This document shows positions 44,021 through 54,628 of a stretch of DNA of 64,000 nt, in pieces (the first letter of the stretch is position 1; every line of letters begins with the position of its first letter). A program made the position numbers and the translations under genes. A model generated the notes under the pieces. That model worked only from the letters and a program-made list of their open reading frames with translations. It did no database searches and had not been told where the DNA came from. The stretch is from Stenotrophomonas koreensis (GTDB taxonomy: Bacteria; Pseudomonadota; Gammaproteobacteria; Xanthomonadales; Xanthomonadaceae). The DNA is taken from positions 1 to 64,000 of the forward strand of contig NZ_LDJH01000007.1 in assembly GCF_001431525.1 (NCBI RefSeq), in the 5' to 3' direction.

Positions 44021-45540
44021 GAATTGCCTCGTGGTAAACGATCTGGAGCAAGCGGCGGCATGGCTTCATCCGGCGCTGCAGACGCGGCCGGACGCTGCCA
44101 GGAGCCGTCACGGTCGACCTGCCCCCACACATGCTGCCGCCGCCGGCTGAACAGCCAGCGCAAGGTGCCGGTCAAACGCCATACCGCCGTCAGCTGGCGG
44201 TAGCCGAAATTTTCCAGCACGGCGAACAGGAACAGACGCAGCTGCTGTTTGCCGCGCGGATACAGCCGGAAGGAGATTTCTTCCAGCAGCATCGCATTGA
44301 CCGACAGCAGGATGCCCATGCCGATCGCCGCGGCCAGGAAGATCCAGAACAGGCTCCACGGCACCAGCCCCAGCAGGCCCAGCACGATCAGGGCAAGGTA
44401 GCCTGCCACTTCGATGATCGGGCCGAGGAATTCGAAAAACAGCATGAACGGAAAGGCCAGCCAGCCTGGCGCCCCACCCTTGCGGTTGAACATCAGCCCG
44501 ATGTTCGGCCACAGGCTTTCAGCCAGCCCGCACTGCCAGCGAACGCGCTGGTTGCGCAGCGAACGCAGGTCGGTGGGCACCTCGGTCCAGCACACCGGGT
44601 CGGGCACGAACACGATGCGGTAGTCGCGCCCTTCCTTGCGCAGGTTGCGGTGCAGGCGCACCACCAGGTCCATGTCCTCGCCGATGGTGTCGCGGCGATA
44701 ACCGCCGATGGCCATCACCCGCTCCTTGTAGAACACCCCGAACGCGCCGGAGATGATCAACAGCGCATTGAGCTGGGACCAGCCCATCCGCCCGAACAGG
44801 AACGCGCGCAGGTATTCGATCAACTGGAAGCCCGGCAGCAGGCGGTCAGGCAGGCCGACCTCTTCGAGCATGCCGTCACGCACCCGGCAGCCGTTGAGCA
44901 CGCGCACCACGCCACCGCTGGCCACCACCCGCGAGTCCTCCAGGAACGGGCGGATCACCCGCGACAGGCTTTCCGGGTGCAGGATGCAGTCGGCATCGGT
45001 GGCGCAATACAGCGGGTAACGCGCACAGTTGATCGCAGCGTTCAGGGCATCGGCCTTGCCACCGTTTTCCTTGTCCAGCAGGCGCACCCGCGGGTACTTG
45101 GCCGAGGCATACAGCCCGCGGACCGGCTCGGTCGGCAGCCGCTGGCGATAGGCTTCCGGCACCGGCTCCAGTGCGAAGGCATCAATCAGCATCTGCCGGG
45201 TGTCATCGGTGGAACCATCGTTGACCACGATGATTTCGTAGGCCGGATAGTTGGTGCGCAGCAACGAATGCACGGCCGACACCACCGTCTCCCGCTCGTT
45301 GTAGGCCGGCAGAATGATGCTTACCGGTGGCTGGTAGCTGCGCAGTGCCTCGGGCAGATAATCGGCACGGTATTCGCGCATGTAACGCAGCACCCGCACC
45401 GCCGACAGCCAGTTGAGCAGCAGGTACGCAAAATTGATAACGAAGAAATAGACCAGGAAGGCCCACTGGAATTCGACCAGCCAGTGCACCCAGCTGGCCT
45501 GCTGCAACCACGCCATCAGGTTTTCCCAGTACATGCTCAT
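44017..45540 (-). CDS. Processive family 2 glycosyltransferase, membrane-bound
   Basis: 507 residues. One N-terminal transmembrane helix (about 18-42) is followed by a GT-A domain with VSIILPAYNERETV, VVNDGSTDD, CATDADC and GEDMDLVVRL, then RNQRVRWQCG, the (Q/R)xxRW signature of processive synthases (cellulose, PgaC, hyaluronan). Several C-terminal helices (about 365-445) form the export channel. Makes a cell-surface beta-linked polysaccharide; sugar unknown. Coupled by ATGA overlaps on both sides. Confidence 0.88.
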   Translation of the reverse strand: MSMYWENLMAWLQQASWVHWLVEFQWAFLVYFFVINFAYLLLNWLSAVRVLRYMREYRADYLPEALRSYQPPVSIILPAYNERETVVSAVHSLLRTNYPAYEIIVVNDGSTDDTRQMLIDAFALEPVPEAYRQRLPTEPVRGLYASAKYPRVRLLDKENGGKADALNAAINCARYPLYCATDADCILHPESLSRVIRPFLEDSRVVASGGVVRVLNGCRVRDGMLEEVGLPDRLLPGFQLIEYLRAFLFGRMGWSQLNALLIISGAFGVFYKERVMAIGGYRRDTIGEDMDLVVRLHRNLRKEGRDYRIVFVPDPVCWTEVPTDLRSLRNQRVRWQCGLAESLWPNIGLMFNRKGGAPGWLAFPFMLFFEFLGPIIEVAGYLALIVLGLLGLVPWSLFWIFLAAAIGMGILLSVNAMLLEEISFRLYPRGKQQLRLFLFAVLENFGYRQLTAVWRLTGTLRWLFSRRRQHVWGQVDRDGSWQRPAASAAPDEAMPPLAPDRLPRGNS

Positions 45541-46607
45541 GCCGGCTGCTCCGCCATCCGCTTTTCTGCCACTACCTGGGCGATGATCTCGCGGCCGAAA
45601 CGGTCACGGACGCGGGGCTGGACGGCCTGCAAGCCGGGCAACCCGACTCCGGGCAGCGCGGCAATCGCCTCCGCCGCCCGGTAACGCACCCACCAGACCG
45701 GGTCGGCCAGCAACGGTTCCAGCAGTGCCTGGTCCTCTGCCGCGCCCAATCGTCCCAGCGCGCTTGCCGCATGCATCCGCACATGCCAGCGCTTGGCCGC
45801 CAGCAACTGGCGTACCCGCGGCAGGTCGTTGCGGTCATGCAGCACCTGCAGGCAGGCAGAAAGCACCTGGTCATCGACCGGTTCGTTCAGCAGCCGGTGC
45901 ACGACCTGGGCCGACTGCTGCGCATCGATATCGGTCAGGAAGCGCAGCAGTTTGACCGAGGTCTCGGCACTGGCATGCAGCAGTGCATTGGACAACTCGC
46001 GTACTGCCACATACTCCCCGTTCTCGCTGAGGATCCGCGCCACATGGCCCGGGGTCCATTCAGGGCGATCGACGATCAGCGGAATGAACCGCGACATGGC
46101 CTGCGATGGATCAATCATCGACAACGCCCGCGCCGCGCACAGCGACACAATCGGGCTGCGGTCGTGCAGCAACGGCTCCACCAGCGCAAAGCCCTGCTTA
46201 TCCTGCAGATGGCCCAGCGCGATGACCGCCAGCGCGCGGTCATGGTAGCTGCCGCGCAGCAGATGGGCACAGCGGCCGGAAAGGGCAAGCTGCTGGCCGA
46301 GGGCACGCAGAGGTTGTGCCTGATCGGCAGCAATCCGCTCGTGCAGGGTGTTCCAGGCCTCCAGCAGGCCGGCCAGCTCACCGGCATCGACCGTGGTCGG
46401 CAACGAGGACAGCGCGTCGCCGGCAAGGGCGCGCTCGAATACCGCCTGCCAGCGCTGGTAAGCCGCGCGATCCCGCCGTTGGCGGGCATCGGCCAAACGA
46501 CGCAGCACCAGGATCGCCAGCAGCACCACCAACGCCAGACACAGGGTGGTCAGCGCAACCCACTTGGCGATGGTGACATCGCTCATGCCCCAGTAATTCC
46601 ATGGCAT
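45537..46607 (-). CDS. Membrane-anchored HEAT-repeat protein
   Basis: 356 residues. One transmembrane segment (about 14-38) then a charged coil and HEAT-type helical repeats (SYHDRALAVIALGHLQD, RSPIVSLCAARALS, RWHVRMHAASALGRLGAAED, DPVWWVRYRAAEAIAALPG). Start 46607 has GGGGAG upstream. First gene of the five-gene cassette; likely a cytoplasmic or periplasmic scaffold for the synthase. A perfect CRP/Clp site lies about 70 bp upstream. Confidence 0.78.
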   Translation of the reverse strand: MPWNYWGMSDVTIAKWVALTTLCLALVVLLAILVLRRLADARQRRDRAAYQRWQAVFERALAGDALSSLPTTVDAGELAGLLEAWNTLHERIAADQAQPLRALGQQLALSGRCAHLLRGSYHDRALAVIALGHLQDKQGFALVEPLLHDRSPIVSLCAARALSMIDPSQAMSRFIPLIVDRPEWTPGHVARILSENGEYVAVRELSNALLHASAETSVKLLRFLTDIDAQQSAQVVHRLLNEPVDDQVLSACLQVLHDRNDLPRVRQLLAAKRWHVRMHAASALGRLGAAEDQALLEPLLADPVWWVRYRAAEAIAALPGVGLPGLQAVQPRVRDRFGREIIAQVVAEKRMAEQPA

Positions 46608-46674
46608 CGTCGTGCTCCCCATGCACTTGATCCGAAAAACGCCTGACATCCTATTGTCATGGACACCCTTGTTA

Positions 46675-46690
46675 TGTGACGAAGGTCACA
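46675..46690. promoter_or_regulatory. Perfect CRP/Clp operator
   Basis: TGTGA-CGAAGG-TCACA matches the full palindromic consensus. It lies between the glycan cassette (minus) and the DUF2059 gene (plus), 68 and 66 bp from their start codons. Clp in Xanthomonadaceae activates envelope and exopolysaccharide genes when c-di-GMP is low. Confidence 0.75.
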
Positions 46691-46755
46691 CCAATACCAG
46701 CCTCGCCGGATGAGCGGGTATGCTCGCTCCAGGTCCACTTCCTTGCGGTTTGCCC

Positions 46756-47268
46756 ATGCGTGCCACCCTATCCCTTCATTCCTTATGCAGGCGTGTATTG
46801 CTGGCTACGTTGCTGGCCAGCCCACTGGCCAGCGCCGCACCGGCCTCGGATGCGGAGATCAACCGGCTGTTGTCGGCCTCGCGGGCGCAGGCCATGCTGT
46901 CCAGCGTGCTGCCACAGATGCACAGCTCGCAGCAGCAGCAGTTTTCGCGCGTTCTGGCCCACCCGGGGTTGACACCGCAGCAGCGGCAGCAGGTGCAGGC
47001 GCTGTCGGCCCGCACCGAGCAGGTGCTCAACCAGCAGATGGCCTGGGCACAGCTGCGGCCGATCTACCTGGCCCAGTACAAGCAACACTTCAGCCGTGAA
47101 GAGGTGCTGGCGATGGCCGAGTTCTACGAGTCCGATGCCGGCCAGCGCCTGCTCGACAAGACCCCCGAACTGATGGCCGGCACGATGGCCGGGATCGAGC
47201 GCCACCTGGCGCCCCAGCTGCAGCAGCTGCAGCGCGAGCTGGAAGCGATCATCCCGGCCCAGCCCTGA
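46756..47268 (+). CDS. DUF2059-family secreted protein
   Basis: 170 residues. Signal peptide about 1-28 (ending ASA). The mature part is helical with LSREEVLAMAEFYES-like sequence (FSREEVLAMAEFYESDAGQRLL), the hallmark of DUF2059. Periplasmic, function unknown. ATG 46756 leaves a standard signal peptide; codons upstream to 46720 are not needed. Shares the Clp site with the divergent glycan cassette. Confidence 0.8.
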   Translation: MRATLSLHSLCRRVLLATLLASPLASAAPASDAEINRLLSASRAQAMLSSVLPQMHSSQQQQFSRVLAHPGLTPQQRQQVQALSARTEQVLNQQMAWAQLRPIYLAQYKQHFSREEVLAMAEFYESDAGQRLLDKTPELMAGTMAGIERHLAPQLQQLQRELEAIIPAQP

Positions 47269-47290
47269 GCCGCGGCAGGCGCGGCCGGGC

Positions 47291-48040
47291 TCAGGCCTGC
47301 GCCGCGTCCGGCAGCTGCCAGCCAAACAACGCCAGCGCCTTGTTGAATTCGTCATCCAGCGGTGCCTGCACCGTCAGCCGGCGGCCATCGGGGTGGTCAA
47401 AGCCCAGCCCTTCGGCATGCAGCAGCATGCGGTGCACGCCCTTGATTCGGAAGTTGCGGTTGTGGCGACCATCACCATGGCTGGTGTCGCCAATCAGGTG
47501 GTGGAAGCAGTGCTTGAGGTGACGGCGGATCTGGCGGAAACGCCCGGTCTGCGGCTGGCAGCGCAGCAGCGCGTAGCGCGAGGTGTCAAAGCCACTGCCC
47601 GGTAGCGCCAGCTCCCCGGTCAGCAGGCGCTGGAAGTGGGTGATCGCCGGCTTCTTGACCGGCTTGCCCGGGCCGCCATCCAGCTCATGGTCGATGGTGA
47701 AGGCACTTTCGGCCGGCCAGCCGCGGCATACGGCCAGGTAATCCTTGCGTACCCGGCCTTCCATCAACTGCTTGCCGAGAAAGCTGGCGGTGTCACGGTC
47801 AAAGGCCAGCAGCAGGCAGCCGCTGGTGGCGCGGTCCAGCCGGTGGACCAGGAACACCGGCTTGCCCAGCTGCTGACGCAGGCGGTCGGCCAGGAAATCG
47901 TCCTCGCCGCGGGCCAGCTTGCTGTCATGCACCATCAGCCGCGAAGGCTTGTTGACCACGGCCAGGCGCTCGTCGCAGTACAGCAGTTCCAGCGGCGGCT
48001 CGGCGGCCGGCGCCGGGAAGGTCACCTCGGCATCACTCAT
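47291..48040 (-). CDS. truC: tRNA pseudouridine(65) synthase, RluA family
   Basis: 249 residues. Catalytic Asp69 lies in [18 protein letters not shown], preceded by [13 protein letters not shown] and followed by [18 protein letters not shown]. The length and the single catalytic domain without an S4 domain match TruC. Start 48040 overlaps the ubiB stop by ATGA. Confidence 0.88.
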   Translation of the reverse strand: MSDAEVTFPAPAAEPPLELLYCDERLAVVNKPSRLMVHDSKLARGEDDFLADRLRQQLGKPVFLVHRLDRATSGCLLLAFDRDTASFLGKQLMEGRVRKDYLAVCRGWPAESAFTIDHELDGGPGKPVKKPAITHFQRLLTGELALPGSGFDTSRYALLRCQPQTGRFRQIRRHLKHCFHHLIGDTSHGDGRHNRNFRIKGVHRMLLHAEGLGFDHPDGRRLTVQAPLDDEFNKALALFGWQLPDAAQA

Positions 48041-49662
48041 CGACGCCACCAGGCACGCAGCAGCGCCAGCGCCCCCAGGCCGCCCAGGCCCCAATGGCCC
48101 AGCGGGATGGGCGCCAGCACTGCGGCAATCATCAGTCCGACCCCGATCACCGCGTAGATCAGCCGCTGCTGCAGGCGTTGCAGGCTGGCATTGATCGCCT
48201 GCAGGTCAGCCGAACGCATCGACAGCTGGTGCTGGCCATCGACCTGCTGCTGCAGCCACTGGTGCAGCAGCCGCGGCATTTCCGGCGCCTGGGTGGCCAG
48301 CTCCGGCAGGTGCCGGCGCGCCTCCTTGAACACCCGGCGCAGGCTGTAGCGCTCGCGCAGGATCTTCTCCAGCACCGGCTGGGCTTCTTTCCAGATGTCG
48401 ATCTGCGGGTCCAGCGTGCGGCTGACGCCCTCGATATTGAGCAGGGTCTTCTGCAGCAGGATCAACTGCGGCTGCAGCGTCAACTGGTAACGCTGGGCGG
48501 TACGGAACAGCTTGACCAGCACCTCGGCCAGCGACACCTGCGACAGCGGCCGGGTGAAATACGGCTCGCAGACCCCACGCACGGCCGCTTCCAGCTCTTC
48601 GATGCGCACCGTGGCCGGCATCCAGCCGGCCTGCACGTGCAGCTCGGCAATGCGGCGGTAATCGCGCTGGAAGATCGCCATGAAATTCTCGGCCAGGTAG
48701 TACTGGTCCTGCGGCGAGAGCTGGCCGACGATGCCGAAATCCAGCGCGATGATCCGCGGATCACTGCGCCGCGCCGGGTCGCTGTCGACCCAGATGTTGC
48801 CGGCATGGGCATCGGCATGGAAGAAGTTGTCGCGGAACACCTGGGTGTAGAACAGCCGCACCACGTTGGCGGCCAGCGCCGGGCGGTTGATCCCGGCCGC
48901 ATCCAGCGCAGCGGTGTCATCGGCCGGAATGCCGTGCACACGCTCCAGGGTCAGCGCGCCCTCGCCGCTGTAATCCCAGACCACTTCCGGGATGTACAGC
49001 TCGCGCGAGCCCAGCCAGTTGCGGCGCAGCACGCTGGCGTTGGCGCCTTCGCGGTGCAGGTCCAGTTCGGCGGCCAGGGTGGCCTCGATTTCGGCCACCA
49101 CCTCGCGCGGACGGATCTTCTCCGCCCGCGGGTGGGTACGCTCGACCACGCCGGCCAGCGCATTGAGCAGCGCGATGTCCTGCTCGATCTGACGGTCGAT
49201 GCCCGGACGCAGCACCTTGACCACGACCTCGCGGCCACCGGGCAGGCGCGCGGCATGCACCTGGGCAATCGAGGCCGAGGCCAGCGGGGTGATGTCAAAG
49301 GCCTCGAAGGCCTCCTCCACCGGGCGGCCAAGCGCCTTTTCCACCAGCGCGCGCGCCTGTTCGCCGGCAAACGGCTTGACCCGGTCCTGCAGCAGCACCA
49401 GCTCGGCAGCGATGTCCGCCGGCACCAGGTCGCGACGGGTGGACAGCACCTGGCCGAACTTGACGAAGATCGGCCCCAGTTCCTGCAGCGCCAGGCGCAG
49501 GCGCACGCCGCGCGGCTGCTGGGCAATGCCGGCAGCGACGCGCGGCACGAACGGGCGGGCCAGCTTGAGCCAGCGCGCGGCCGGGGTATCGGCAAGCAGG
49601 TCATCCAGGCCGTAACGCAGCAACACCGTGCCGATCCGGCGCGCCCGCAACATCGACTTCAT
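48037..49662 (-). CDS. ubiB: Ubiquinone biosynthesis kinase-like protein UbiB
   Basis: 541 residues. The UbiB/ADCK family KxGQ motif is in [11 protein letters not shown], followed by [30 protein letters not shown] and [11 protein letters not shown], the atypical kinase core. Two C-terminal hydrophobic helices (about 495-540) anchor it to the inner membrane. Supports CoQ synthesis/extraction. Coupled to ubiJ upstream and truC downstream. Confidence 0.95.
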   Translation of the reverse strand: MKSMLRARRIGTVLLRYGLDDLLADTPAARWLKLARPFVPRVAAGIAQQPRGVRLRLALQELGPIFVKFGQVLSTRRDLVPADIAAELVLLQDRVKPFAGEQARALVEKALGRPVEEAFEAFDITPLASASIAQVHAARLPGGREVVVKVLRPGIDRQIEQDIALLNALAGVVERTHPRAEKIRPREVVAEIEATLAAELDLHREGANASVLRRNWLGSRELYIPEVVWDYSGEGALTLERVHGIPADDTAALDAAGINRPALAANVVRLFYTQVFRDNFFHADAHAGNIWVDSDPARRSDPRIIALDFGIVGQLSPQDQYYLAENFMAIFQRDYRRIAELHVQAGWMPATVRIEELEAAVRGVCEPYFTRPLSQVSLAEVLVKLFRTAQRYQLTLQPQLILLQKTLLNIEGVSRTLDPQIDIWKEAQPVLEKILRERYSLRRVFKEARRHLPELATQAPEMPRLLHQWLQQQVDGQHQLSMRSADLQAINASLQRLQQRLIYAVIGVGLMIAAVLAPIPLGHWGLGGLGALALLRAWWRR

Positions 49663-50306
49663 CGACCACCTCCGACCGCCTGCAGGCGGGCCACACGGGC
49701 CGCCAGCCGCTCGACATCATCGCGCAGCCCATCCACGTCATCGTGGAAGGCCGCCAGTTCAAACCGCCCGAGCACATCGCGCGATTCCTCGGTGACAAAT
49801 TCAGCGGCAGTGCCGGCCAGGTCCTGCATGCCCTGGCGCAGGTGGAGCAGGGCCTGGTGCAGCATCCGCGCCACCTGCACGCCGAGCACCGGGCCCAGCA
49901 CGCTGACAAACGGCTGCTGCCAGTCCGGATCAAAGCCGGCCGCCAGCTGCTGCAACCGCCGCGCCAGTTCGGCATCACCGGAGACCATCAGCCGGCCAGC
50001 ATCGCCACCGGCACGCCGGCGCGCGGCCAGCATCGGCAACTGGCCCAGCAGGGTTCCCAGGCGGCTGCCATGCACCACCAGGTCGGCCGGCTGCTGCGCA
50101 TCCAGCGGGCCAACGCTGAGCTGCGGCCCGTCCACGCCAATGCGCAGGCCCAGCGCCGGGCTGTCCAGCTGCAGGCTGACCGAACGCCCATCCAGGGCGG
50201 CCAGGGCTTGCCGGGTATCAGGATCCAGCGCCAGGGCACGGTTCAGTGCAGTGGCCAGGGCACGGCCGGCGAGGGGTTTGAGCGAGGGGAACGGGGACGG
50301 ACTCAT
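49659..50306 (-). CDS. ubiJ: Ubiquinone biosynthesis accessory factor UbiJ (SCP2 domain)
   Basis: 215 residues. The SCP2-like lipid-binding domain is at about 10-115 ([40 protein letters not shown]), followed by a C-terminal coiled region ([20 protein letters not shown]). It forms the Ubi-complex scaffold with UbiK. Its stop overlaps the ubiB start, the usual ubiJ-ubiB order; ubiE is not adjacent. Confidence 0.9.
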   Translation of the reverse strand: MSPSPFPSLKPLAGRALATALNRALALDPDTRQALAALDGRSVSLQLDSPALGLRIGVDGPQLSVGPLDAQQPADLVVHGSRLGTLLGQLPMLAARRRAGGDAGRLMVSGDAELARRLQQLAAGFDPDWQQPFVSVLGPVLGVQVARMLHQALLHLRQGMQDLAGTAAEFVTEESRDVLGRFELAAFHDDVDGLRDDVERLAARVARLQAVGGGR

Positions 50307-50455
50307 CGGCCCATTCTACCGGGCTGGCTCCACTCCCGGCGCTATTGTCCTGCCGCCTGCGCGGTGGCTGAGCCCGGGTTGAACCAGCCATTCCCCTGCA
50401 GCAGCAGAACGCGTCATGCTATGCACCTCACACGCATCGGCAGGAGCACACAGGC

Positions 50456-51550
50456 ATGGGCAAGACCCGGGTTGGCATCATTTTCGGCGGCAAGTCGGCC
50501 GAACACGAGGTCTCGCTGCAGTCGGCGCGCAATATCGTTGCGGCCCTGGACACCCAGCGCTTTGAAGCCGTGCTGATCGGCGTGGACAAGGACGGCCGCT
50601 GGTTCCTGTGCGATCCGTCCAACTGGCTGGCCAATGCCGATGACCCCAATGCGATCGCCCTGGTCACCAGCGGCCCGCAGCTGAGCATGGTGCCCGGTGC
50701 CAGCGGCCCGGCCCGCCTGCAGGCCATCGACGGCAGCAGCGTACCGGCCATCGATGTGGTCTTCCCGATCATCCACGGCACCGGTGGCGAGGACGGCGCC
50801 CTGCAGGGCCTGCTGCGCCTGCTGGAACTGCCCTTCGTCGGCTCGGATGTGATCGGCTCGGCCGCCTGCATGGACAAGGATGTGGCCAAGCGCCTGCTGC
50901 GTGATGCCGGCCTGAACGTCGCCCCGTTCGTCTGCTTCAACGCCACCAGCGCCAAGGCAGCCGACTTCGATGCCATCGTCGCCGAGCTGGGCCTGCCGTT
51001 GTTCGTCAAGCCGGCCAACCAGGGCTCCTCGGTGGGCGTGAGCAAGGTGCGCGACCGCGCCCAGTTCGATGCGGCCATGGCACTGGCGCTGTCCTTTGAC
51101 CGCAAGGTGCTGGTCGAATCGGCCATCGTCGGCCGCGAAGTGGAATGTGCGGTGCTGGGCAACGACGAACCGCGCGCCAGCCTGTGCGGTGAAATCGTGC
51201 TCAATGACGAGTTCTACGCCTACGACACCAAGTACCTGAGCGCCAGCGGCGCGGATATCGTGATCCCGGCACAGATCGGCGATGACACCCATGCCCGCAT
51301 CGCAGACGTGGCCATTGCCGCCTACAAGGCGCTGGAATGTGCCGGCCTGTCGCGCGTGGACGTGTTCCTGACCGAAGACGGCCAGATCGTCATCAACGAG
51401 ATCAACACCCTGCCCGGCTTCACCGCCATCAGCATGTACCCCAAGATGTGGGGCGCATCGGGCATCGGCTACACGGACCTGATCAGCCAGCTGATCGACC
51501 TGGCCCTGGCCCGCCATGCCGCCTGGAAGGCCCTGCGCCTGAGCATGTAA
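50456..51550 (+). CDS. ddl: D-alanine--D-alanine ligase
   Basis: 364 residues, ATP-grasp enzyme for peptidoglycan. [14 protein letters not shown] at the N-terminus, [36 protein letters not shown] and [20 protein letters not shown] are all present. The length and isolated location (not in the dcw cluster) suggest DdlA type. A strong terminator lies downstream. Confidence 0.95.
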   Translation: MGKTRVGIIFGGKSAEHEVSLQSARNIVAALDTQRFEAVLIGVDKDGRWFLCDPSNWLANADDPNAIALVTSGPQLSMVPGASGPARLQAIDGSSVPAIDVVFPIIHGTGGEDGALQGLLRLLELPFVGSDVIGSAACMDKDVAKRLLRDAGLNVAPFVCFNATSAKAADFDAIVAELGLPLFVKPANQGSSVGVSKVRDRAQFDAAMALALSFDRKVLVESAIVGREVECAVLGNDEPRASLCGEIVLNDEFYAYDTKYLSASGADIVIPAQIGDDTHARIADVAIAAYKALECAGLSRVDVFLTEDGQIVINEINTLPGFTAISMYPKMWGASGIGYTDLISQLIDLALARHAAWKALRLSM

Positions 51551-51561
51551 CCGCGGTTGGT

Positions 51562-51591
51562 CCTGTCGCGACCAAGGGTCGCTCCTACAGG
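51562..51591. repeat. REP-like imperfect palindrome
   Basis: CCTGT and ACAGG flank CGACC and GGTCG in a 30-bp nested inverted repeat just after ddl. It contains GGTCGCTCCTACAGG, the GGAGCG-type sequence common in intergenic REP elements of Xanthomonadaceae and Pseudomonas, and related to the repeats at 55084-55239. Confidence 0.65.
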
Positions 51592-51604
51592 GTAATCGCA
51601 CAAA

Positions 51605-51640
51605 AAAACGCCGCGCGGGAATCATCCTGCGCGGCGTTTT
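51605..51640. terminator. Bidirectional intrinsic terminator
   Basis: A 16-bp stem with one G-U pair (AAAACGCCGCGC outer arm) encloses a 4-nt loop, with T-runs on both strands. It serves ddl on the plus strand and the DUF1328 gene on the minus strand. Confidence 0.9.
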
Positions 51641-51655
51641 CCTTTGGCTGGGCCA

Positions 51656-51811
51656 TCAGGTTTTCTTGCGCAGCAGGGAAACCACACCCAGGATCAGGAA
51701 GATGACGAACAGGATCCAGGCGATGTTGCCTGCTGCACCGGCGATGCCGGAAAAACCCAGGATCGCGGCAATGATGGCGATGACGAAAAACACCACGGCG
51801 TAATGAAGCAT
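51656..51811 (-). CDS. DUF1328-family small membrane protein
   Basis: 51 residues, two hydrophobic helices (about 4-22 and 29-47) and a basic end (LLRKKT). [16 protein letters not shown] is the hallmark of DUF1328/YtjA proteins. AGAGGTG ribosome-binding site before 51811. Function unknown, often stress-linked. It has its own terminator. Confidence 0.88.
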   Translation of the reverse strand: MLHYAVVFFVIAIIAAILGFSGIAGAAGNIAWILFVIFLILGVVSLLRKKT

Positions 51812-51880
51812 CGACACCTCTACTGTTGGTGGAGAGTGGGATCGATTATCCGGTTGCGCTGGTCGTCAAACAGTGAGTTT

Positions 51881-52882
51881 TCACGGCCCGGCGTTTGCAT
51901 TGGCCGCAGCCAGCCGGCGCAGGCCTTCGGCGATGCTGACCTGCGGCACATAGCCGAAATCACGCCGCGCCGGCTCCATCGAGTACCAGTGCGGGGTGCA
52001 CAGCTGCTCGGCCAGGAAGCGGGTCAACGGCGGCTCGCCGGGCAGGCGAAGCCACGGCCAGGCCTTCTCGCACACCGCACCGATCCGGTAGGCGGCCTTG
52101 AAATCCAGGTGCTTGTGCACTGCCGGCGCTCCCACCGCGGCCAGCAGCTTGTTGAGCAGCACTTCCATTTCCAGCGGCTCGCCGTTGGAGATGAAGTAGG
52201 CCTTGCCGGCACAGGCCGCGCCCGGCGCCAGGTGGGCGAAGGCATCAAAATGGGCCTGGGCGGCGTTGTCGATGTAGGTGGTGTCCACCTTGTTGCGGCC
52301 ATCGCCGACGATGCGCAGGCGGCCCTGGCGGGCGCGCTGCGCCAGCCGCGGCACCAGCTGCGCATCGCCCGGGCCCCAGATCAGGCGCGGACGCAGCGCC
52401 ACCGTGGCCAACGCCGGCGAGTTGGCCGCCAGCACGGCCTGCTCGGCAATGGTCTTGGTCGCCGCGTACGGGGCCTGGAAATCCTCGCCGTACGGCACTT
52501 CGTCCGCGCCCAGGCCTTCCACCGGATGGGTGGCACGGTGGGTGACGCTGGGTGTGGAGGTGTAGATCAACCGGCCCACGCCATGGGCCTGGCAGGCGGC
52601 AATCACGTTGCGCGTGCCCACCACATTGGCCTGGAAGTAACTGTCATAGCTGCCCCAGGCGCCGGCCTTGGCGGCGTTGTGGAACACCGCATCGACCCCG
52701 GCCAGCGCATGGTTGACCGCATTGGCATCGGCCAGGTCGCCCTGGATCTGGCCCACGCCCAGCGCGGCCAGCGCCGGGTACTGGCCACGGTTGAAACTCA
52801 GGACATGGTGGCCACGTTCGACCAGCCCGCGACACAGCGCCTGGCCCAGAAAGCCGCCACCGCCGGTTACCAGTATTTTCAT
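51881..52882 (-). CDS. oleD: 2-alkyl-3-oxoalkanoate reductase
   Basis: 333 residues, extended [21 protein letters not shown] is the NAD(P) site and [10 protein letters not shown] the catalytic Tyr-x3-Lys. It reduces the OleA beta-keto acid to the beta-hydroxy acid. Its start overlaps the oleC stop (ATGA). The similarity to 3-beta-hydroxysteroid dehydrogenases is general to OleD. Confidence 0.93.
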   Translation of the reverse strand: MKILVTGGGGFLGQALCRGLVERGHHVLSFNRGQYPALAALGVGQIQGDLADANAVNHALAGVDAVFHNAAKAGAWGSYDSYFQANVVGTRNVIAACQAHGVGRLIYTSTPSVTHRATHPVEGLGADEVPYGEDFQAPYAATKTIAEQAVLAANSPALATVALRPRLIWGPGDAQLVPRLAQRARQGRLRIVGDGRNKVDTTYIDNAAQAHFDAFAHLAPGAACAGKAYFISNGEPLEMEVLLNKLLAAVGAPAVHKHLDFKAAYRIGAVCEKAWPWLRLPGEPPLTRFLAEQLCTPHWYSMEPARRDFGYVPQVSIAEGLRRLAAANANAGP

Positions 52883-54534
52883 CGTGACTGCTCCAGCCGG
52901 GCCGCAGCCCAGACCGCGAGTTTCTCGCGGCCGATCTTGGCGTTGTGACGGATATCCACCGGGAAGGCGCGGTGGCACAGGAAATCGGCAATACCGGCCA
53001 GCGGCGGATGTGCCCCCGCTACCGTACGCAAGGCGGCAAGGATGGCCGGCGAATCCTTCACCCCTGGCTCCAGCTCGTAGCACAGCACCGGGCGCTGGGC
53101 GCCGGCCGGGCCAATGCCGACCAGGGCGGTGCGGCGCACGCCGGCCACGGTGTTGAACACCGGCTCGACCTTCTCGGTGTACAGCGGCCCCTGGGCCGTC
53201 TCCACCCGCTGGGTCTTGCGCCCGCAGAACCACAGCCGGCCCTGCGCATCGAAATAGCCGACATCGCCCATGCGGTGGACGATGCGCGTGCTGCCATCGG
53301 CCAGGGTTTCGGTGATCTTGGCCGCGGCGGTGGCCTGCGGCCGGTTGAAATAGGCATCGGTGGCCGTCGGCCCGGCCACGGTGATCTCGCCGATCTGCCC
53401 GGGCGCCAGCTCCTGCACCGCCGACCAGTCGGCCAGCGGTGCATCGGTGATGGCAATGATGCGCACCAGGTTCGGCGCAACCACATCGCCGACGCAGGTG
53501 CCGGCCCCGCCTTCCGTGGCCGCGCGGGTTTCCTCAAGCGTGCGTCCTTCCACCACCGCCACCGGCAGGCACTCGGTGGCGCCGTAGGGCGTCCAGAAAT
53601 CGGCCTCTGGCGGCAGCAGTGCGCGTACCCGCGCCACGGTGTCCGGCGGCACCGGCGCGCCGGCACTCATTGCCCGCTTCACCCCGGGCAGCGGCTGGCC
53701 ATGATCGACCAGCACCTTCATCACCGCCGGCGAGCCGAACAGCTGGTCCACGCCGAAGCGCTTGATCGCATCGTGCAGCCGGCGCGGGTCGGCCTTGGCC
53801 GGCCGGGTCGGGTCCATGTCCGGAATGATGCTGGTCATTCCCAGCGCCGGATCGAACAGCGCAAACGGCGGGAAGGTCGGCAGATCCACGCCACCGGCCA
53901 CCTCGCCGAAGGCATTGCGCAGCAGTTCGATCTGGCCGATGAAATGCCGGTGGCGGTAGACCACGCCCTTGGGCACCCCGGTCGAGCCGGAGGTGAACAG
54001 GATCGCGGCCACCTCCTCGCCAGCGGTGGCGGCCAGCTGCGGGCCGGCACCCTGTCCGGCCGCCTCGACCGCCGCCAGCGTGGTGCCACCCCACCCCAGC
54101 CGCGGACCCACCGTGACCAGCGTGCGCGCACTGGCCGCCCAGCGCAGCAGCTTGCGCGCCACATGCGCCAGCGGGATGCCGATGAAGGCCTGCGGCTGCG
54201 CCTCGTCCAGGCACTGCTTCAGTGCGCGCTTGTCGATGCCTGGGTCCACCAGCACCGGCACCGCGCCAAGCTTGAACAGCGCGAACATCAGCAGGAAGAA
54301 TTCCGGGCTCGGCCGGACCATGACCACGGTACGCACGCCACGGCCGATGCCGCTGGCCACCAGCCCGGCGGCGATGGCGTCCGAGCGCGCATCGAGCTGG
54401 GCATAGCTGAGCTGCACGTCATAGCGCGCCATGCCGCCGGGGCCGGGGCGGCCCGGGCAGCGGATGGCAATCTGGTCGGGGCGTTCACGTGCCAGCTCCG
54501 GCAGGCGGGCGGCGATATTGCAGGTCATCTCCAT
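52879..54534 (-). CDS. oleC: Olefin beta-lactone synthetase
   Basis: 551 residues, ANL superfamily. [18 protein letters not shown] (A3 motif), [12 protein letters not shown] (A5) and [18 protein letters not shown] (A7/A8) are present. It converts the beta-hydroxy acid to a beta-lactone using ATP. ATG 54534 and 54528 are close alternatives. Coupled to oleD. Confidence 0.93.
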   Translation of the reverse strand: MEMTCNIAARLPELARERPDQIAIRCPGRPGPGGMARYDVQLSYAQLDARSDAIAAGLVASGIGRGVRTVVMVRPSPEFFLLMFALFKLGAVPVLVDPGIDKRALKQCLDEAQPQAFIGIPLAHVARKLLRWAASARTLVTVGPRLGWGGTTLAAVEAAGQGAGPQLAATAGEEVAAILFTSGSTGVPKGVVYRHRHFIGQIELLRNAFGEVAGGVDLPTFPPFALFDPALGMTSIIPDMDPTRPAKADPRRLHDAIKRFGVDQLFGSPAVMKVLVDHGQPLPGVKRAMSAGAPVPPDTVARVRALLPPEADFWTPYGATECLPVAVVEGRTLEETRAATEGGAGTCVGDVVAPNLVRIIAITDAPLADWSAVQELAPGQIGEITVAGPTATDAYFNRPQATAAAKITETLADGSTRIVHRMGDVGYFDAQGRLWFCGRKTQRVETAQGPLYTEKVEPVFNTVAGVRRTALVGIGPAGAQRPVLCYELEPGVKDSPAILAALRTVAGAHPPLAGIADFLCHRAFPVDIRHNAKIGREKLAVWAAARLEQSR

Positions 54535-54628
54535 CGGGCTATTGTCGCCGCTGCAGAAATTTCTTGCGCCCCCCCGGCCGCACACCGGAAAATCCGCCTC
54601 TCCCCACTACCGGCGCATGGGATATCCC

